13,241 nucleotides of DNA from Alphaproteobacteria bacterium (lineage in GTDB: Bacteria > Pseudomonadota > Alphaproteobacteria > UBA8366), in NCBI GenBank assembly GCA_018665505.1, contig JABJCS010000788.1, forward strand, positions 1-13,241. Reading direction: 5' to 3'. Shown one piece after another: positions 1 to 8,303 of this stretch. A program made the translations under genes and the position numbers. The notes under the pieces were generated by a model that saw nothing but the letters and a program-made list of their open reading frames with translations, was not told the origin of the DNA and ran no database searches. Position 1 is the stretch's first letter. Each line of letters opens with the position of its first letter.

Positions 1-474
1 GATGCCGAGCGCCAGACCACGCTTTTCCACGAACCAGCGCGAAACCGTCGACACCAAAGGCGCCCAAACGGCACCAACACCGGCAGCGATCAGACTGCCG
101 TATAGCGCGTAGAGTTGCCAAAGTTCAGTGACAGTGCCCGCCAGCGCCATCCCAGAGCCGAACAGAAGACCGCCGACAACAACGGTCCGCCGCGGCCCGA
201 AGCGATCAGCGCACCATCCCATGGGTAGCGCGAAGAGGCCGTAGGCAATCAATCCAAGCGACATCACCCCCGAGATCGCCGACCGACTCCAACCGAATTC
301 GGTCACCAGGTGCGTATAGAACAGCGTAAAACAGTAATAAGTGCCGTAACCGCAGATGCCGATCAGCAAACAGGCGGCGACAACGATCCAGCCATAATGC
401 ACGGCGGTAGTCCGATTAGTTGGATGTCTCGTTAGCGATATAGCGTCGGCTGGTCGAATGGCAGGTTGTTGCAT
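1..474 (-). CDS. MFS transporter, N-terminal part (runs off the window)
   Basis: The frame is open from an ATG at 474 to the window edge and gives the first 158 residues of an inner-membrane protein. After a polar N-terminus of about 28 residues there are four hydrophobic segments, at roughly 29-54, 66-86, 97-114 and 119-139. The loop between segments 2 and 3 carries GWCADRFGPRR (86-96), the classic major facilitator motif A. The style resembles monocarboxylate or oxalate/formate-type carriers, but the substrate cannot be read from this part. An AGAGG lies just upstream of the ATG. A GTG at codon 25 is a possible later start that would remove most of the polar leader. The SDR gene lies 89 bases upstream on the same strand, so the two may be co-transcribed, with a palindromic repeat between them. 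Confidence 0.85.
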   Translation of the reverse strand, partial: MQQPAIRPADAISLTRHPTNRTTAVHYGWIVVAACLLIGICGYGTYYCFTLFYTHLVTEFGWSRSAISGVMSLGLIAYGLFALPMGWCADRFGPRRTVVVGGLLFGSGMALAGTVTELWQLYALYGSLIAAGVGAVWAPLVSTVSRWFVEKRGLALGI

Positions 475-506
475 TCGCCTCTATGTCGATCTTAATCGCT
501 TTTTGT

Positions 507-559
507 AAATCCCCTATCCCTCTCTCCTTTACGGGAGGGATTAACAGTGAGGGGTATTT
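507..559. repeat. C-rich imperfect palindromic repeat (REP-like)
   Basis: This block has nested inverted repeats. ATCCCTC at 516-522 pairs with GAGGGAT at 535-541. Outside that, AAATCCCC at 507-514 pairs with GGGGTATTT at 551-559, with one bulged base. Read on the minus strand it has a CCCTCAC ... AATCCCTCCC ... GGAGAGAGGG ... GGGG pattern. From memory this resembles the CCCTCAC/CCCTCTCCC palindromes dispersed between genes in many proteobacterial genomes. It sits directly after the SDR stop codon and before the MFS start, where such elements often lie. In the minus-strand transcript it could fold and affect mRNA stability or read-through. There is no T tract, so it is not a classic terminator. 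Only one copy is in the window. Confidence 0.5.
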
Positions 560-563
560 CGAT

Positions 564-1295
564 TTACCCAAAAGCGCTGCCGCCATTCACGGGGATGATC
601 TGCCCCGTAATGAACCGCGAACCGTCGGAGATTAGGAACCGGGCCACGTCCGAGATATCTTCTGGGAGCGCGATCCGGCCGAGTGGCGTGCGGTTCACAG
701 CACCGTCGCGGGCGGCGTTGTCGTAAGTACCGATCATGGGAGTGTCCGTGGCCCCGGGGCTCACCGCGTTAACCCGGATGTTAAATTTGCCGAGAGAACG
801 AGCCAGTGAACGCGTTAATCCACGAATCGCGGCTTTCGAGCTGGTATAGGCAGGGCCGCCGCGCCCGTCGCCACCGACACCGCCGAGCTCCACGCCGCCG
901 GAGGCAGTCAACACGATGGCGCCGCCGGTCTCCCGCATCGTCTCCGCCACCGCCTGTGCGATCAGGAAAGAGCCGGTGACATTCACCGCCATCACTCTCG
1001 CGAAGTCATCGGCGTCGACTTCCTCCCAGGTTTTCGTGTGATGAATGCCGGCGAAATGGATAAGCGCACTCAATCCGCGGAATTTATCGCAGGCTTCGGA
1101 AACGGCGGATTTGCAAGCGCCGGGCGACGATACATCGAAGGTTTGCGCCAAGCAGCCGCCCACCTCCATCAAAGCGACCGGGATATCGCCGATATCAGCG
1201 GCGACCACCGATACCCCGTCCCGTAGCAGATCACGGGCGCAGGAATAGCCGATTCCGCTCGCCGCACCCGTCACCATCACCGCATTTTTCGTCAT
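564..1295 (-). CDS. SDR-family NAD(P)-dependent oxidoreductase
   Basis: This is a 243-aa classical short-chain dehydrogenase/reductase, a typical family length. It has the TGAASGIG dinucleotide-binding motif at 9-16, an Asp at 34 after the second strand (suggesting NAD rather than NADP), HFAG at 80-83 in place of the usual NNAG, Asn105, Ser132 and the YTSSK catalytic motif (Tyr150, Lys154). The C-terminal SPGATDTPM and a final VNGG complete the fold. The spacing from Ser132 to Tyr150 is 18 rather than the usual 13 or so, because of a glycine-rich stretch (GGVGGDGRGG). A GGAGG lies six bases before the ATG. It is divergent from the atp operon and precedes the MFS gene on the same strand, so a joint catabolic role is possible. 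The substrate is not predictable from sequence. Confidence 0.92.
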   Translation of the reverse strand: MTKNAVMVTGAASGIGYSCARDLLRDGVSVVAADIGDIPVALMEVGGCLAQTFDVSSPGACKSAVSEACDKFRGLSALIHFAGIHHTKTWEEVDADDFARVMAVNVTGSFLIAQAVAETMRETGGAIVLTASGGVELGGVGGDGRGGPAYTSSKAAIRGLTRSLARSLGKFNIRVNAVSPGATDTPMIGTYDNAARDGAVNRTPLGRIALPEDISDVARFLISDGSRFITGQIIPVNGGSAFG

Positions 1296-1401
1296 TTTCC
1301 GCCTCCAATTCCGGTCCCTTACATAAGAGAAATCTGTCCCAAAACCGTGCCGCGGCGAGGGAGTCAGCAGGGCTGCGACAATTCTGCTGTTTCAACGCGG
1401 G

Positions 1402-1430
1402 TTGCGCCCCTATTTTGCATGTGCTAAACA
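1402..1430 (+). promoter_or_regulatory. possible promoter of the atp operon
   Basis: TTGCGC at 1402-1407 is followed after 17 bases by TAAACA at 1425-1430, a loose match to a sigma-70-type -35/-10 pair. It would give a leader of about 95 bases before the GTG start of atpH. The wider 1296-1531 region separates the divergent SDR gene from atpH, so a promoter must lie somewhere here. This particular pair is a weak candidate; nothing else clear was seen in the interval. Confidence 0.25.
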
Positions 1431-1518
1431 CCGCTCGCCTTTCGGCAAAAGCCCTAATGGACGGGCTTAAAACCTTAGGAATTCCGGGCTTCGACGACGA
1501 ATATCCGGAACGTAATGC

Positions 1519-1523
1519 GGGAG
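1519..1523 (+). promoter_or_regulatory. ribosome binding site that sets the atpH start
   Basis: GGGAG lies eight bases before the GTG at 1532, a good Shine-Dalgarno position. No comparable site was noted before the upstream in-frame ATG at 1415. This supports the GTG as the true start. Confidence 0.6.
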
Positions 1524-1531
1524 AATCCCAG

Positions 1532-2089
1532 GTGGCATCCAAGGCTAGCGAATCGGGAATGGCAGCCCGCTACGCATTGGCTTTGTTCGAGCTGGCGGAC
1601 GAACAGCGAAAGCTGGACGTTGTCGCCGACGATCTGAAGGCGCTAGACGCCGCGATCGAGGAGAACGAAGACCTTCGGCGGATGATGGCGAGTCCGGTAA
1701 TCGGACGCGCCGCCCAAAGCCAAGCAATCGGCGCGCTCTTGCAGCACGCGGGCGCGGATGAGTTGACGCAGCGATTCGTCAGCGTTTCCGCCGCGAACCG
1801 CCGTCTCTATGCTCTCAGACATATTATTCGCGCCTTTCTCGCGGAACTGGCGGAACGCCGGGGCGAGATTTCAGCGGAAGTAACGTCCGCTCAAAGCTTG
1901 AGCGAAGACCAAGCCCGCGCCGTCGAAGAGGCGTTGCAGCGGGTTGAAGGGCGTAACGTCGCCCTTTCCATGAAGGTAGACCCCGCCCTTATCGGCGGCA
2001 TGGTGGTCCAGGTCGGGAGCCGAATGATCGACTCCTCGATAAAGACTCAACTTGATAGAATGAAACTCGTAATGAAGGGAGCCGGCTGA
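1532..2089 (+). CDS. atpH: F1 ATP synthase delta subunit (OSCP homologue)
   Basis: The delta subunit belongs to the peripheral stalk and tethers the alpha3beta3 head to F0 at the cytoplasmic membrane face. From the GTG at 1532 the protein is 185 aa, the usual length. It begins [20 protein letters not shown], which matches the normal start of the family (ARYA..LFELA). The C-terminal hallmark is [20 protein letters not shown] at 150-169. The frame stays open upstream to an ATG at 1415, but those 39 extra residues look unlike any AtpH N-terminus and lack a clear ribosome site, so they were left out. An ATG at codon 10 (1559) is another possible start. It is the first gene of the operon, and its TGA overlaps the atpA ATG by one base. 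Confidence 0.93.
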   Translation: MASKASESGMAARYALALFELADEQRKLDVVADDLKALDAAIEENEDLRRMMASPVIGRAAQSQAIGALLQHAGADELTQRFVSVSAANRRLYALRHIIRAFLAELAERRGEISAEVTSAQSLSEDQARAVEEALQRVEGRNVALSMKVDPALIGGMVVQVGSRMIDSSIKTQLDRMKLVMKGAG

Positions 2090-3621
2090 TGGAAATCCGC
2101 GCCGCGGAAATCTCCGCCATCCTGAAAGAACAGATCGCCAATTTCGGCACCGAGACAGATGTCGCGGAAGTCGGACAGGTCATTTCCGTGGGTGACGGTG
2201 TCGCCCGCGTCTACGGTCTCGACAACGTCCAGGCCGGTGAAATGGTCGAATTCCCGGGCGGTATCCGGGGCATGGCGCTGAACCTTGAGGACGATAATGT
2301 CGGTGTCGTTATCTTCGGTAACGACCGTGACATTAAAGAAGGCGATACGGTCAAGCGGACCGGCACCATCGTTGATGTCCCGGTCGGCAAGGGCTTGCTT
2401 GGCCGCGTGGTTGACGCTCTCGGCAATCCGATCGACGGCAAGGGCCCAATTGAAGGGTCCGAACGCAGCTTAGTCGACGTCAAGGCACCCGGCATTATCC
2501 CGCGTCAATCCGTGCATGAGCCGATGCAGACCGGCCTCAAGGCGCTCGATTCCTTGGTTCCTGTTGGCCGCGGCCAGCGCGAGCTGATCATTGGTGACCG
2601 TCAGACCGGTAAGACCGCCGTCGCGATTGACACGATCATCAATCAGAAGTCGGTCAACGATACGGACGACGAGTCGAAGAAACTCTACTGCATCTACGTC
2701 GTGATCGGGCAAAAACGCTCGACGGTCGCACAGGTGGTGAAGACGCTCGAGGAAAACGGCGCGATGGAATACACCATCGTCGTTGCCGCGACCGCGTCCG
2801 AGCCGGCCCCGATGCAGTTCCTGGCCCCTTACGCCGGTTGTGCGATGGGCGAATATTTCCGCGACAACGGCATGCACGGGCTGATCATTTATGATGATCT
2901 CTCGAAGCAGGCTACCGCGTATCGTCAAATGTCCTTGTTGCTGCGCCGCCCGCCGGGCCGCGAAGCCTATCCGGGCGATGTTTTCTATCTCCACTCACGC
3001 TTGCTGGAACGCGCCGCCAAGATGGGCGAGGCCCACGGCAACGGATCGTTGACGGCGCTGCCGATCATTGAGACCCAGGCGAATGATGTCTCCGCCTATA
3101 TCCCGACCAACGTGATTTCGATCACCGACGGTCAGATCTTCCTGGAGACGGACCTGTTCTATAAAGGTATCCGCCCGGCCATTAACGTCGGCCTGTCGGT
3201 CAGCCGTGTCGGATCCGCCGCGCAAATCAAGGCGATGAAGCAGGTCGCGGGCACGATTAAGCTGGAACTCGCGCAGTACCGCGAAATGGAAGCCTTCTCA
3301 CAGTTCGCCTCCGATCTCGACGCCTCGACCCAGCGCCTGTTGGCCCGTGGTTCGCGGCTGACGGAATTGCTGAAGCAGCCGCAATACAGCCCGCTCGCCG
3401 TTGAAGAGCAGGTTATCGCGATTTACGCCGGTGTCCGGGGCTACCTGGATCGCATCGAGGTCCGCGATATCGGACGTTTCGAGCAAGGTCTGCTTGAAGA
3501 CTTCCACAACAATCATTCCGACATCTTGGCAACCATCCGGACCGAGGGCGAGCTCTCGGGCGAGACGGATAAAAAGATCGCCGAGATCATGGATCAATAC
3601 GCCAAAACCTTCGCCGCCTAA
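2089..3621 (+). CDS. atpA: F1 ATP synthase alpha subunit
   Basis: The alpha subunit (510 aa, standard length) forms the non-catalytic nucleotide sites of the F1 hexamer and supplies the arginine finger to the catalytic sites. The Walker A motif GDRQTGKT is at 169-176 and the Walker B region LIIYDDLS at 265-272. The family signature [10 protein letters not shown] is at 363-372, directly followed by the arginine finger Arg373 in SRVGSAAQ. The beta-barrel N-terminus and helical C-terminal domain are intact. The start ATG overlaps the atpH stop (TGATG), and AAGGGAG at 2075-2081 lies seven bases upstream, indicating translational coupling to atpH. No motif is missing. Confidence 0.99.
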   Translation: MEIRAAEISAILKEQIANFGTETDVAEVGQVISVGDGVARVYGLDNVQAGEMVEFPGGIRGMALNLEDDNVGVVIFGNDRDIKEGDTVKRTGTIVDVPVGKGLLGRVVDALGNPIDGKGPIEGSERSLVDVKAPGIIPRQSVHEPMQTGLKALDSLVPVGRGQRELIIGDRQTGKTAVAIDTIINQKSVNDTDDESKKLYCIYVVIGQKRSTVAQVVKTLEENGAMEYTIVVAATASEPAPMQFLAPYAGCAMGEYFRDNGMHGLIIYDDLSKQATAYRQMSLLLRRPPGREAYPGDVFYLHSRLLERAAKMGEAHGNGSLTALPIIETQANDVSAYIPTNVISITDGQIFLETDLFYKGIRPAINVGLSVSRVGSAAQIKAMKQVAGTIKLELAQYREMEAFSQFASDLDASTQRLLARGSRLTELLKQPQYSPLAVEEQVIAIYAGVRGYLDRIEVRDIGRFEQGLLEDFHNNHSDILATIRTEGELSGETDKKIAEIMDQYAKTFAA

Positions 3622-3645
3622 GGGCGCGGGAGCAAGCGAAAGCCG

Positions 3646-4533
3646 ATGCCTAGTCTCAAGGACCTTAGAACCCGCATCACGAGCGTGAAATCCACTAAAC
3701 GGATCACCTCGGCGATGAAGATGGTGGCCGCCGCCAAATTGCGGCGCGCCCAAGATCAGGCGATTGCCGCGCGTCCCTATGCGGAACGCATGGAACGCAT
3801 GTTAGGCTCCCTTGCGGGCGGCACCAGCGGCGAAGGTGGACCCAAGCTGCTGGCTGGAACCGGCAGCGATAACGTCCATCTGCTGGTCGTGATGACCACG
3901 GACCGCGGCCTCTGTGGCGGTTTCAATGGTAGTATCATGCGCGGCGTCCGCAAAATGGTACGCGACCTGGAAGCGGACGGCAAAACCGTCAAGCTGTTCG
4001 GTGTCGGCCGGAAGGGCAACGCGATCATGCGCCGGGAATATCCCGACAAATTGGTCGAGGCGCTGGAAGAAATTGCCAAACCAGCGCCGACATTCGCGGG
4101 TGCCGATATGATCGCCGGCAAAATCACCGAGATGTTCGATAACGGCGATTTTGACTGCTGCACGATCGTCTACAACAAGTTTATCTCTGCGTTGACGCAA
4201 GACGTCACGCCGCAACAGCTCATTCCCTTCTCCGTGCCGGAAGTGGTCGACGAGGAAGAGATCAGCGGCGGTGTCGCGGCGAGCTACGAATACGAGCCCG
4301 ACGAGGAGGAAATCCTCGCCGATTTGCTGCCCCGGAACCTATCGGTTCAGGTTTTCCGCGCCATGTTGGAGACATTCGCCTCCGAGCAGGGTGCCCGGAT
4401 GACCGCAATGGACAGCGCATCGCGGAACGCGGGCGACATGATCGATAAATTAACACTCACCTACAACCGCGCGCGCCAAGCCGGCATCACCAAGGAGTTG
4501 ATCGAGATCATCTCCGGTGCTGAAGCGCTGTAG
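3646..4533 (+). CDS. atpG: F1 ATP synthase gamma subunit
   Basis: The gamma subunit (295 aa) is the central rotor shaft that couples proton flow to the catalytic beta sites. The N-terminal helix starts [20 protein letters not shown] and continues [16 protein letters not shown], typical of the family. [10 protein letters not shown] is at 85-94. The C-terminal helix ends with the signature [14 protein letters not shown] at 281-294. Acidic stretches around 202-223 (VDEEE and PDEEEI) lie in the Rossmann-like domain. The gene starts 24 bases after atpA. The nearest purine-rich site, GGGAG at 3628-3632, is 13 bases from the ATG, a rather long spacing. Confidence 0.98.
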   Translation: MPSLKDLRTRITSVKSTKRITSAMKMVAAAKLRRAQDQAIAARPYAERMERMLGSLAGGTSGEGGPKLLAGTGSDNVHLLVVMTTDRGLCGGFNGSIMRGVRKMVRDLEADGKTVKLFGVGRKGNAIMRREYPDKLVEALEEIAKPAPTFAGADMIAGKITEMFDNGDFDCCTIVYNKFISALTQDVTPQQLIPFSVPEVVDEEEISGGVAASYEYEPDEEEILADLLPRNLSVQVFRAMLETFASEQGARMTAMDSASRNAGDMIDKLTLTYNRARQAGITKELIEIISGAEAL

Positions 4534-4563
4534 CGGAAACAGAATTAACACTCAAGGAGCTGA

Positions 4564-6003
<1,440 letters not shown>

Positions 6004-6033
6004 TCGCGCCGCTTAATCTGAAGGATACGAAGC

Positions 6034-6453
6034 ATGGCCGACGATAAGGTCGAGTTCGAACTGGTCTCACCGGAGAAGCTCTTGCTGTCCCGTGCCGTCG
6101 ACATGGTTGTCGTGCCGGGGGCGGAAGGCGATATGGGCGTGCTGCCCAGGCATTCCCCGACGATCACGACCGTGCGCCCGGGCACCATCGTCGTCTATGA
6201 GGGCGGTGCCATATCGGATCGTATCTTCATCGCCGGTGGTTTCGCCGAAGTCTCCGACAACCGCTGCACGGTATTGGCAGAGGAAGCGATGCCGGTCGAG
6301 GATATCGACAAGGCTGCAGCGCAGCAGTCACTCGCCGATGCCCGAGAAGACATTTCCAGCGCCGATAGCGACACGGCTCGGAAATCAGCGGAAACGGCCG
6401 TCGCCGTCGCGGAAGCTAAAATCCAAGCGGTCGATAGCCCAGCCTACAGCTAA
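6034..6453 (+). CDS. atpC: F1 ATP synthase epsilon subunit
   Basis: The epsilon subunit (139 aa) sits on the foot of gamma, links the rotor to the c-ring and can inhibit ATP hydrolysis. The N-terminal beta-sandwich has the typical FELVSPEKLL start, VPGAEGDMGVLPRHSP near 37-52 and FIAGGFAEV near 69-77. The C-terminal part is Ala-rich and helical but ends at 139 residues, close to the usual length. AAGGA at 6021-6025 is eight bases before the ATG, and the gene follows atpD by 30 bases. It is the last gene of the operon, with a strong hairpin terminator 27 bases after its stop. Confidence 0.97.
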   Translation: MADDKVEFELVSPEKLLLSRAVDMVVVPGAEGDMGVLPRHSPTITTVRPGTIVVYEGGAISDRIFIAGGFAEVSDNRCTVLAEEAMPVEDIDKAAAQQSLADAREDISSADSDTARKSAETAVAVAEAKIQAVDSPAYS

Positions 6454-6479
6454 GTTCTATTTGCGATATCCTGATGGGC

Positions 6480-6502
6480 GCGGCTTTTGAGCCGCACTTT
6501 TT
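6480..6502 (+). terminator. intrinsic terminator of the atp operon
   Basis: GCGGCT at 6480-6485 pairs perfectly with AGCCGC at 6490-6495 around a TTTG loop. TTTTT follows at 6498-6502 after two bases. The T run is on the plus strand only, so it ends the atp transcript and does not serve the converging minus-strand gene. Confidence 0.85.
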
Positions 6503-6527
6503 CATTTGGAAATGAGCGCTCGTCCGG

Positions 6528-7406
6528 TTATCCGCCGGCCAGCTCAGCGATCATATCTGCGAGGCCGACAACCCGTCGGGCTTCTTCCACATGCAGGTTC
6601 TCGATCAATTGACCGTCTAGTAAAACCACCCCCTGCCCCTCGCGTGCGGCCTCTTCATGAACGGCAATGACCCGACGGCTCCAGTCGACCTCTTCGGTGC
6701 CGGGCGCATAGGCCTCGTTCGCGGCGGTAATGGTTTTTGGATGGATCAGGGTTTTCCCATCGAAACCCATTTCCCGTCCCTGCCGGCAGGTCTCGGCGAA
6801 TCCTTGGTCATCCGCGAGGTTCAGATGCACCCCATCCAGGATCGCGAGGCTGTTGGCCCGCGCCGCGAGGATGCACCAGGAGAGACTGGCCATGAAAGGC
6901 TCCCGCCGCGGCGTGTGCAAACAGTGTAGGTCCTTAGCCAAGTCCGACGTCCCCATCACCAGAGCTCCGAGGCGCGGAGATGCCGAAGCAATTTCCTCCG
7001 CCCGCAGAACGCCTTTCGGAGTTTCGATCATGCACCAGATAGCGGTGTTATCCGGCGCTCCCGCCATATGCATTCGCCCTTCGATACCGTCCACCACTTG
7101 TTTGCTCTCCACTTTTGGAATGAGCAGAGCGTCGGCCGCTTCCGCAGCGAGGATCGCTACATCGTCTTCCCCCCAAGGGGTGAGTAGTCCATTGACCCGG
7201 ACAATGATCTCACGCGCGCCGTAGCCCCCCTGGCGTAGCGTATTCCGGACTTGTAGGCGGGCTTTTTCCTTCTCGTCCGGTGCGACCGCGTCTTCCAAGT
7301 CGAAAATCAATGCATCCGCCGGCAGGTCTCTGGCTTTCTCCAAAGCACGGGCGTTTGAGCCCGGCATGAACAGGACGCTTCGTCGGGGTCGCGGAGTTGC
7401 GGGCAT
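6528..7406 (-). CDS. HpcH/HpaI aldolase/citrate lyase family protein (CitE-like)
   Basis: This 292-aa protein is a soluble TIM-barrel lyase of the CitE group, which acts on CoA thioesters such as citryl-CoA, malyl-CoA or methylmalyl-CoA. The N-terminus SVLFMPGSN (10-18) is typical. FDLEDAV is at 35-41, RVNG at 70-73, and the metal ligands are expected to be Glu128 (MIETPKG) and Asp155 (MGTSDLAKD). GKTLIHPKTI (217-226) is the usual late motif. The chosen start at 7406 has AGGAG at 7414-7418, seven bases away. An in-frame ATG at 7439 would add 11 Arg/Pro-rich residues and lacks that support. The citrate lyase alpha and gamma subunits are absent nearby, so a stand-alone lyase or thioesterase role is more likely than citrate fermentation. 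The substrate is not determined. Confidence 0.92.
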   Translation of the reverse strand: MPATPRPRRSVLFMPGSNARALEKARDLPADALIFDLEDAVAPDEKEKARLQVRNTLRQGGYGAREIIVRVNGLLTPWGEDDVAILAAEAADALLIPKVESKQVVDGIEGRMHMAGAPDNTAIWCMIETPKGVLRAEEIASASPRLGALVMGTSDLAKDLHCLHTPRREPFMASLSWCILAARANSLAILDGVHLNLADDQGFAETCRQGREMGFDGKTLIHPKTITAANEAYAPGTEEVDWSRRVIAVHEEAAREGQGVVLLDGQLIENLHVEEARRVVGLADMIAELAGG

Positions 7407-7413
7407 CGGCGGT

Positions 7414-7418
7414 CTCCT
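7414..7418 (-). promoter_or_regulatory. ribosome binding site that sets the CitE-like gene start
   Basis: On the minus strand AGGAG stands seven bases before the ATG at 7406. This favours that start over the longer in-frame ATG at 7439 and leaves a clear 58-base divergent gap to the pyridoxal kinase gene. Confidence 0.65.
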
Positions 7419-7464
7419 AATGGTACGGCGGCTGGACAATGGCGGCGATCTAACGCTGAATCCA

Positions 7465-8301
7465 ATGATGAGCGTTTTAACGATTCAGTCCCGGGTCGCA
7501 AGTGGCTATGTCGGAAACTCCATCGCCGTCCCCTGTCTACAACAGCTTGGAATCGACGCCGTCGCGGTGGATACGACGATGTTGTCGAACCATCCAGCGC
7601 ACGGCGCCTTTCGAGGCCGAGTGGTGCCGCCGGAGGAGATAGACGAATTACTACTCGGTGTCGTCACAAGAACCGCGCCTGAGTCGTTCGACGCCATGCT
7701 GTCGGGTTATCTCGGCACTACCGAGACCGGACAGGCGTTTTTGAGGGTCGTCGAAACTCGGCGGCCCGGAGCGCTCTATTGCCTCGACCCGGTATTGGGC
7801 GATAACGAGCGTCTCTACGTAAACGAAGACCTGGTTTCCTTCTTTCAGATTGAAGCCCTACCCGATGCCGATATTGTCACGCCGAATGCGTTCGAGGCGG
7901 GAGTTTTGCTCGGGCAAGAGAGTTGCACCCTGGAAAATGGGGCCGAGATTATCGGCGATCTTCTGAAACGGGGACCCACGCGGATCGCGGTCACCGGCAT
8001 TGAAACGCCCACAGGCATCGCCACTTTGGCGGCAGATACGAGCGGTCTCCGGATTATTGAGACACCACGGATCGAGGTTGCAGAATCCGGCGCCGGCGAC
8101 GCATTCGCCGCACTTCTCTTGGGGCGATTGCTGACATCGGACCTTTCCTTCGCGGAGGCCGCGGCCGTTGCGGCTAGCAGCTTATACGATCTCCTCGCGC
8201 TGACCCGACGCCTCGGCAAGGACGATCTCGCCATTGTCGATGGGCTCGACCTCGTGAAGGAGCCGTCATCGCAATTTACGGCGGAGCCGTTCCGGAGCTG
8301 A
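7465..8301 (+). CDS. pdxY: pyridoxal kinase (PdxY/PdxK type)
   Basis: Pyridoxal kinase phosphorylates pyridoxal (and related B6 vitamers) with ATP to feed the salvage route to pyridoxal 5'-phosphate. From the ATG at 7465 the protein is 278 aa, as usual. The N-terminal substrate region is QSRVASGYVGNSIA (8-21), followed by SNHPAHG (41-47). DPVLGD at 108-113 and TPNAFEA at 139-145 are ribokinase-superfamily landmarks. GAGDAF (209-214) holds the catalytic aspartate, Asp212. The start could equally be the adjacent ATG at 7468. In-frame ATGs at 7366 and 7420 would overlap or crowd the divergent lyase gene and add sequence unlike the family. No strong Shine-Dalgarno was seen. PdxY versus PdxK cannot be settled from motifs. 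Confidence 0.88.
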   Translation: MMSVLTIQSRVASGYVGNSIAVPCLQQLGIDAVAVDTTMLSNHPAHGAFRGRVVPPEEIDELLLGVVTRTAPESFDAMLSGYLGTTETGQAFLRVVETRRPGALYCLDPVLGDNERLYVNEDLVSFFQIEALPDADIVTPNAFEAGVLLGQESCTLENGAEIIGDLLKRGPTRIAVTGIETPTGIATLAADTSGLRIIETPRIEVAESGAGDAFAALLLGRLLTSDLSFAEAAAVAASSLYDLLALTRRLGKDDLAIVDGLDLVKEPSSQFTAEPFRS

Positions 8302-8303
8302 GA

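Noticed and set aside
1231..1542. 103-aa minus-strand open frame spanning the SDR-atpH gap
   Set aside because: It overlaps both real genes' ends and has no family similarity or supporting ribosome site.
2470..2994. 174-aa minus-strand open frame inside atpA
   Set aside because: It is a shadow of the highly conserved atpA coding sequence.
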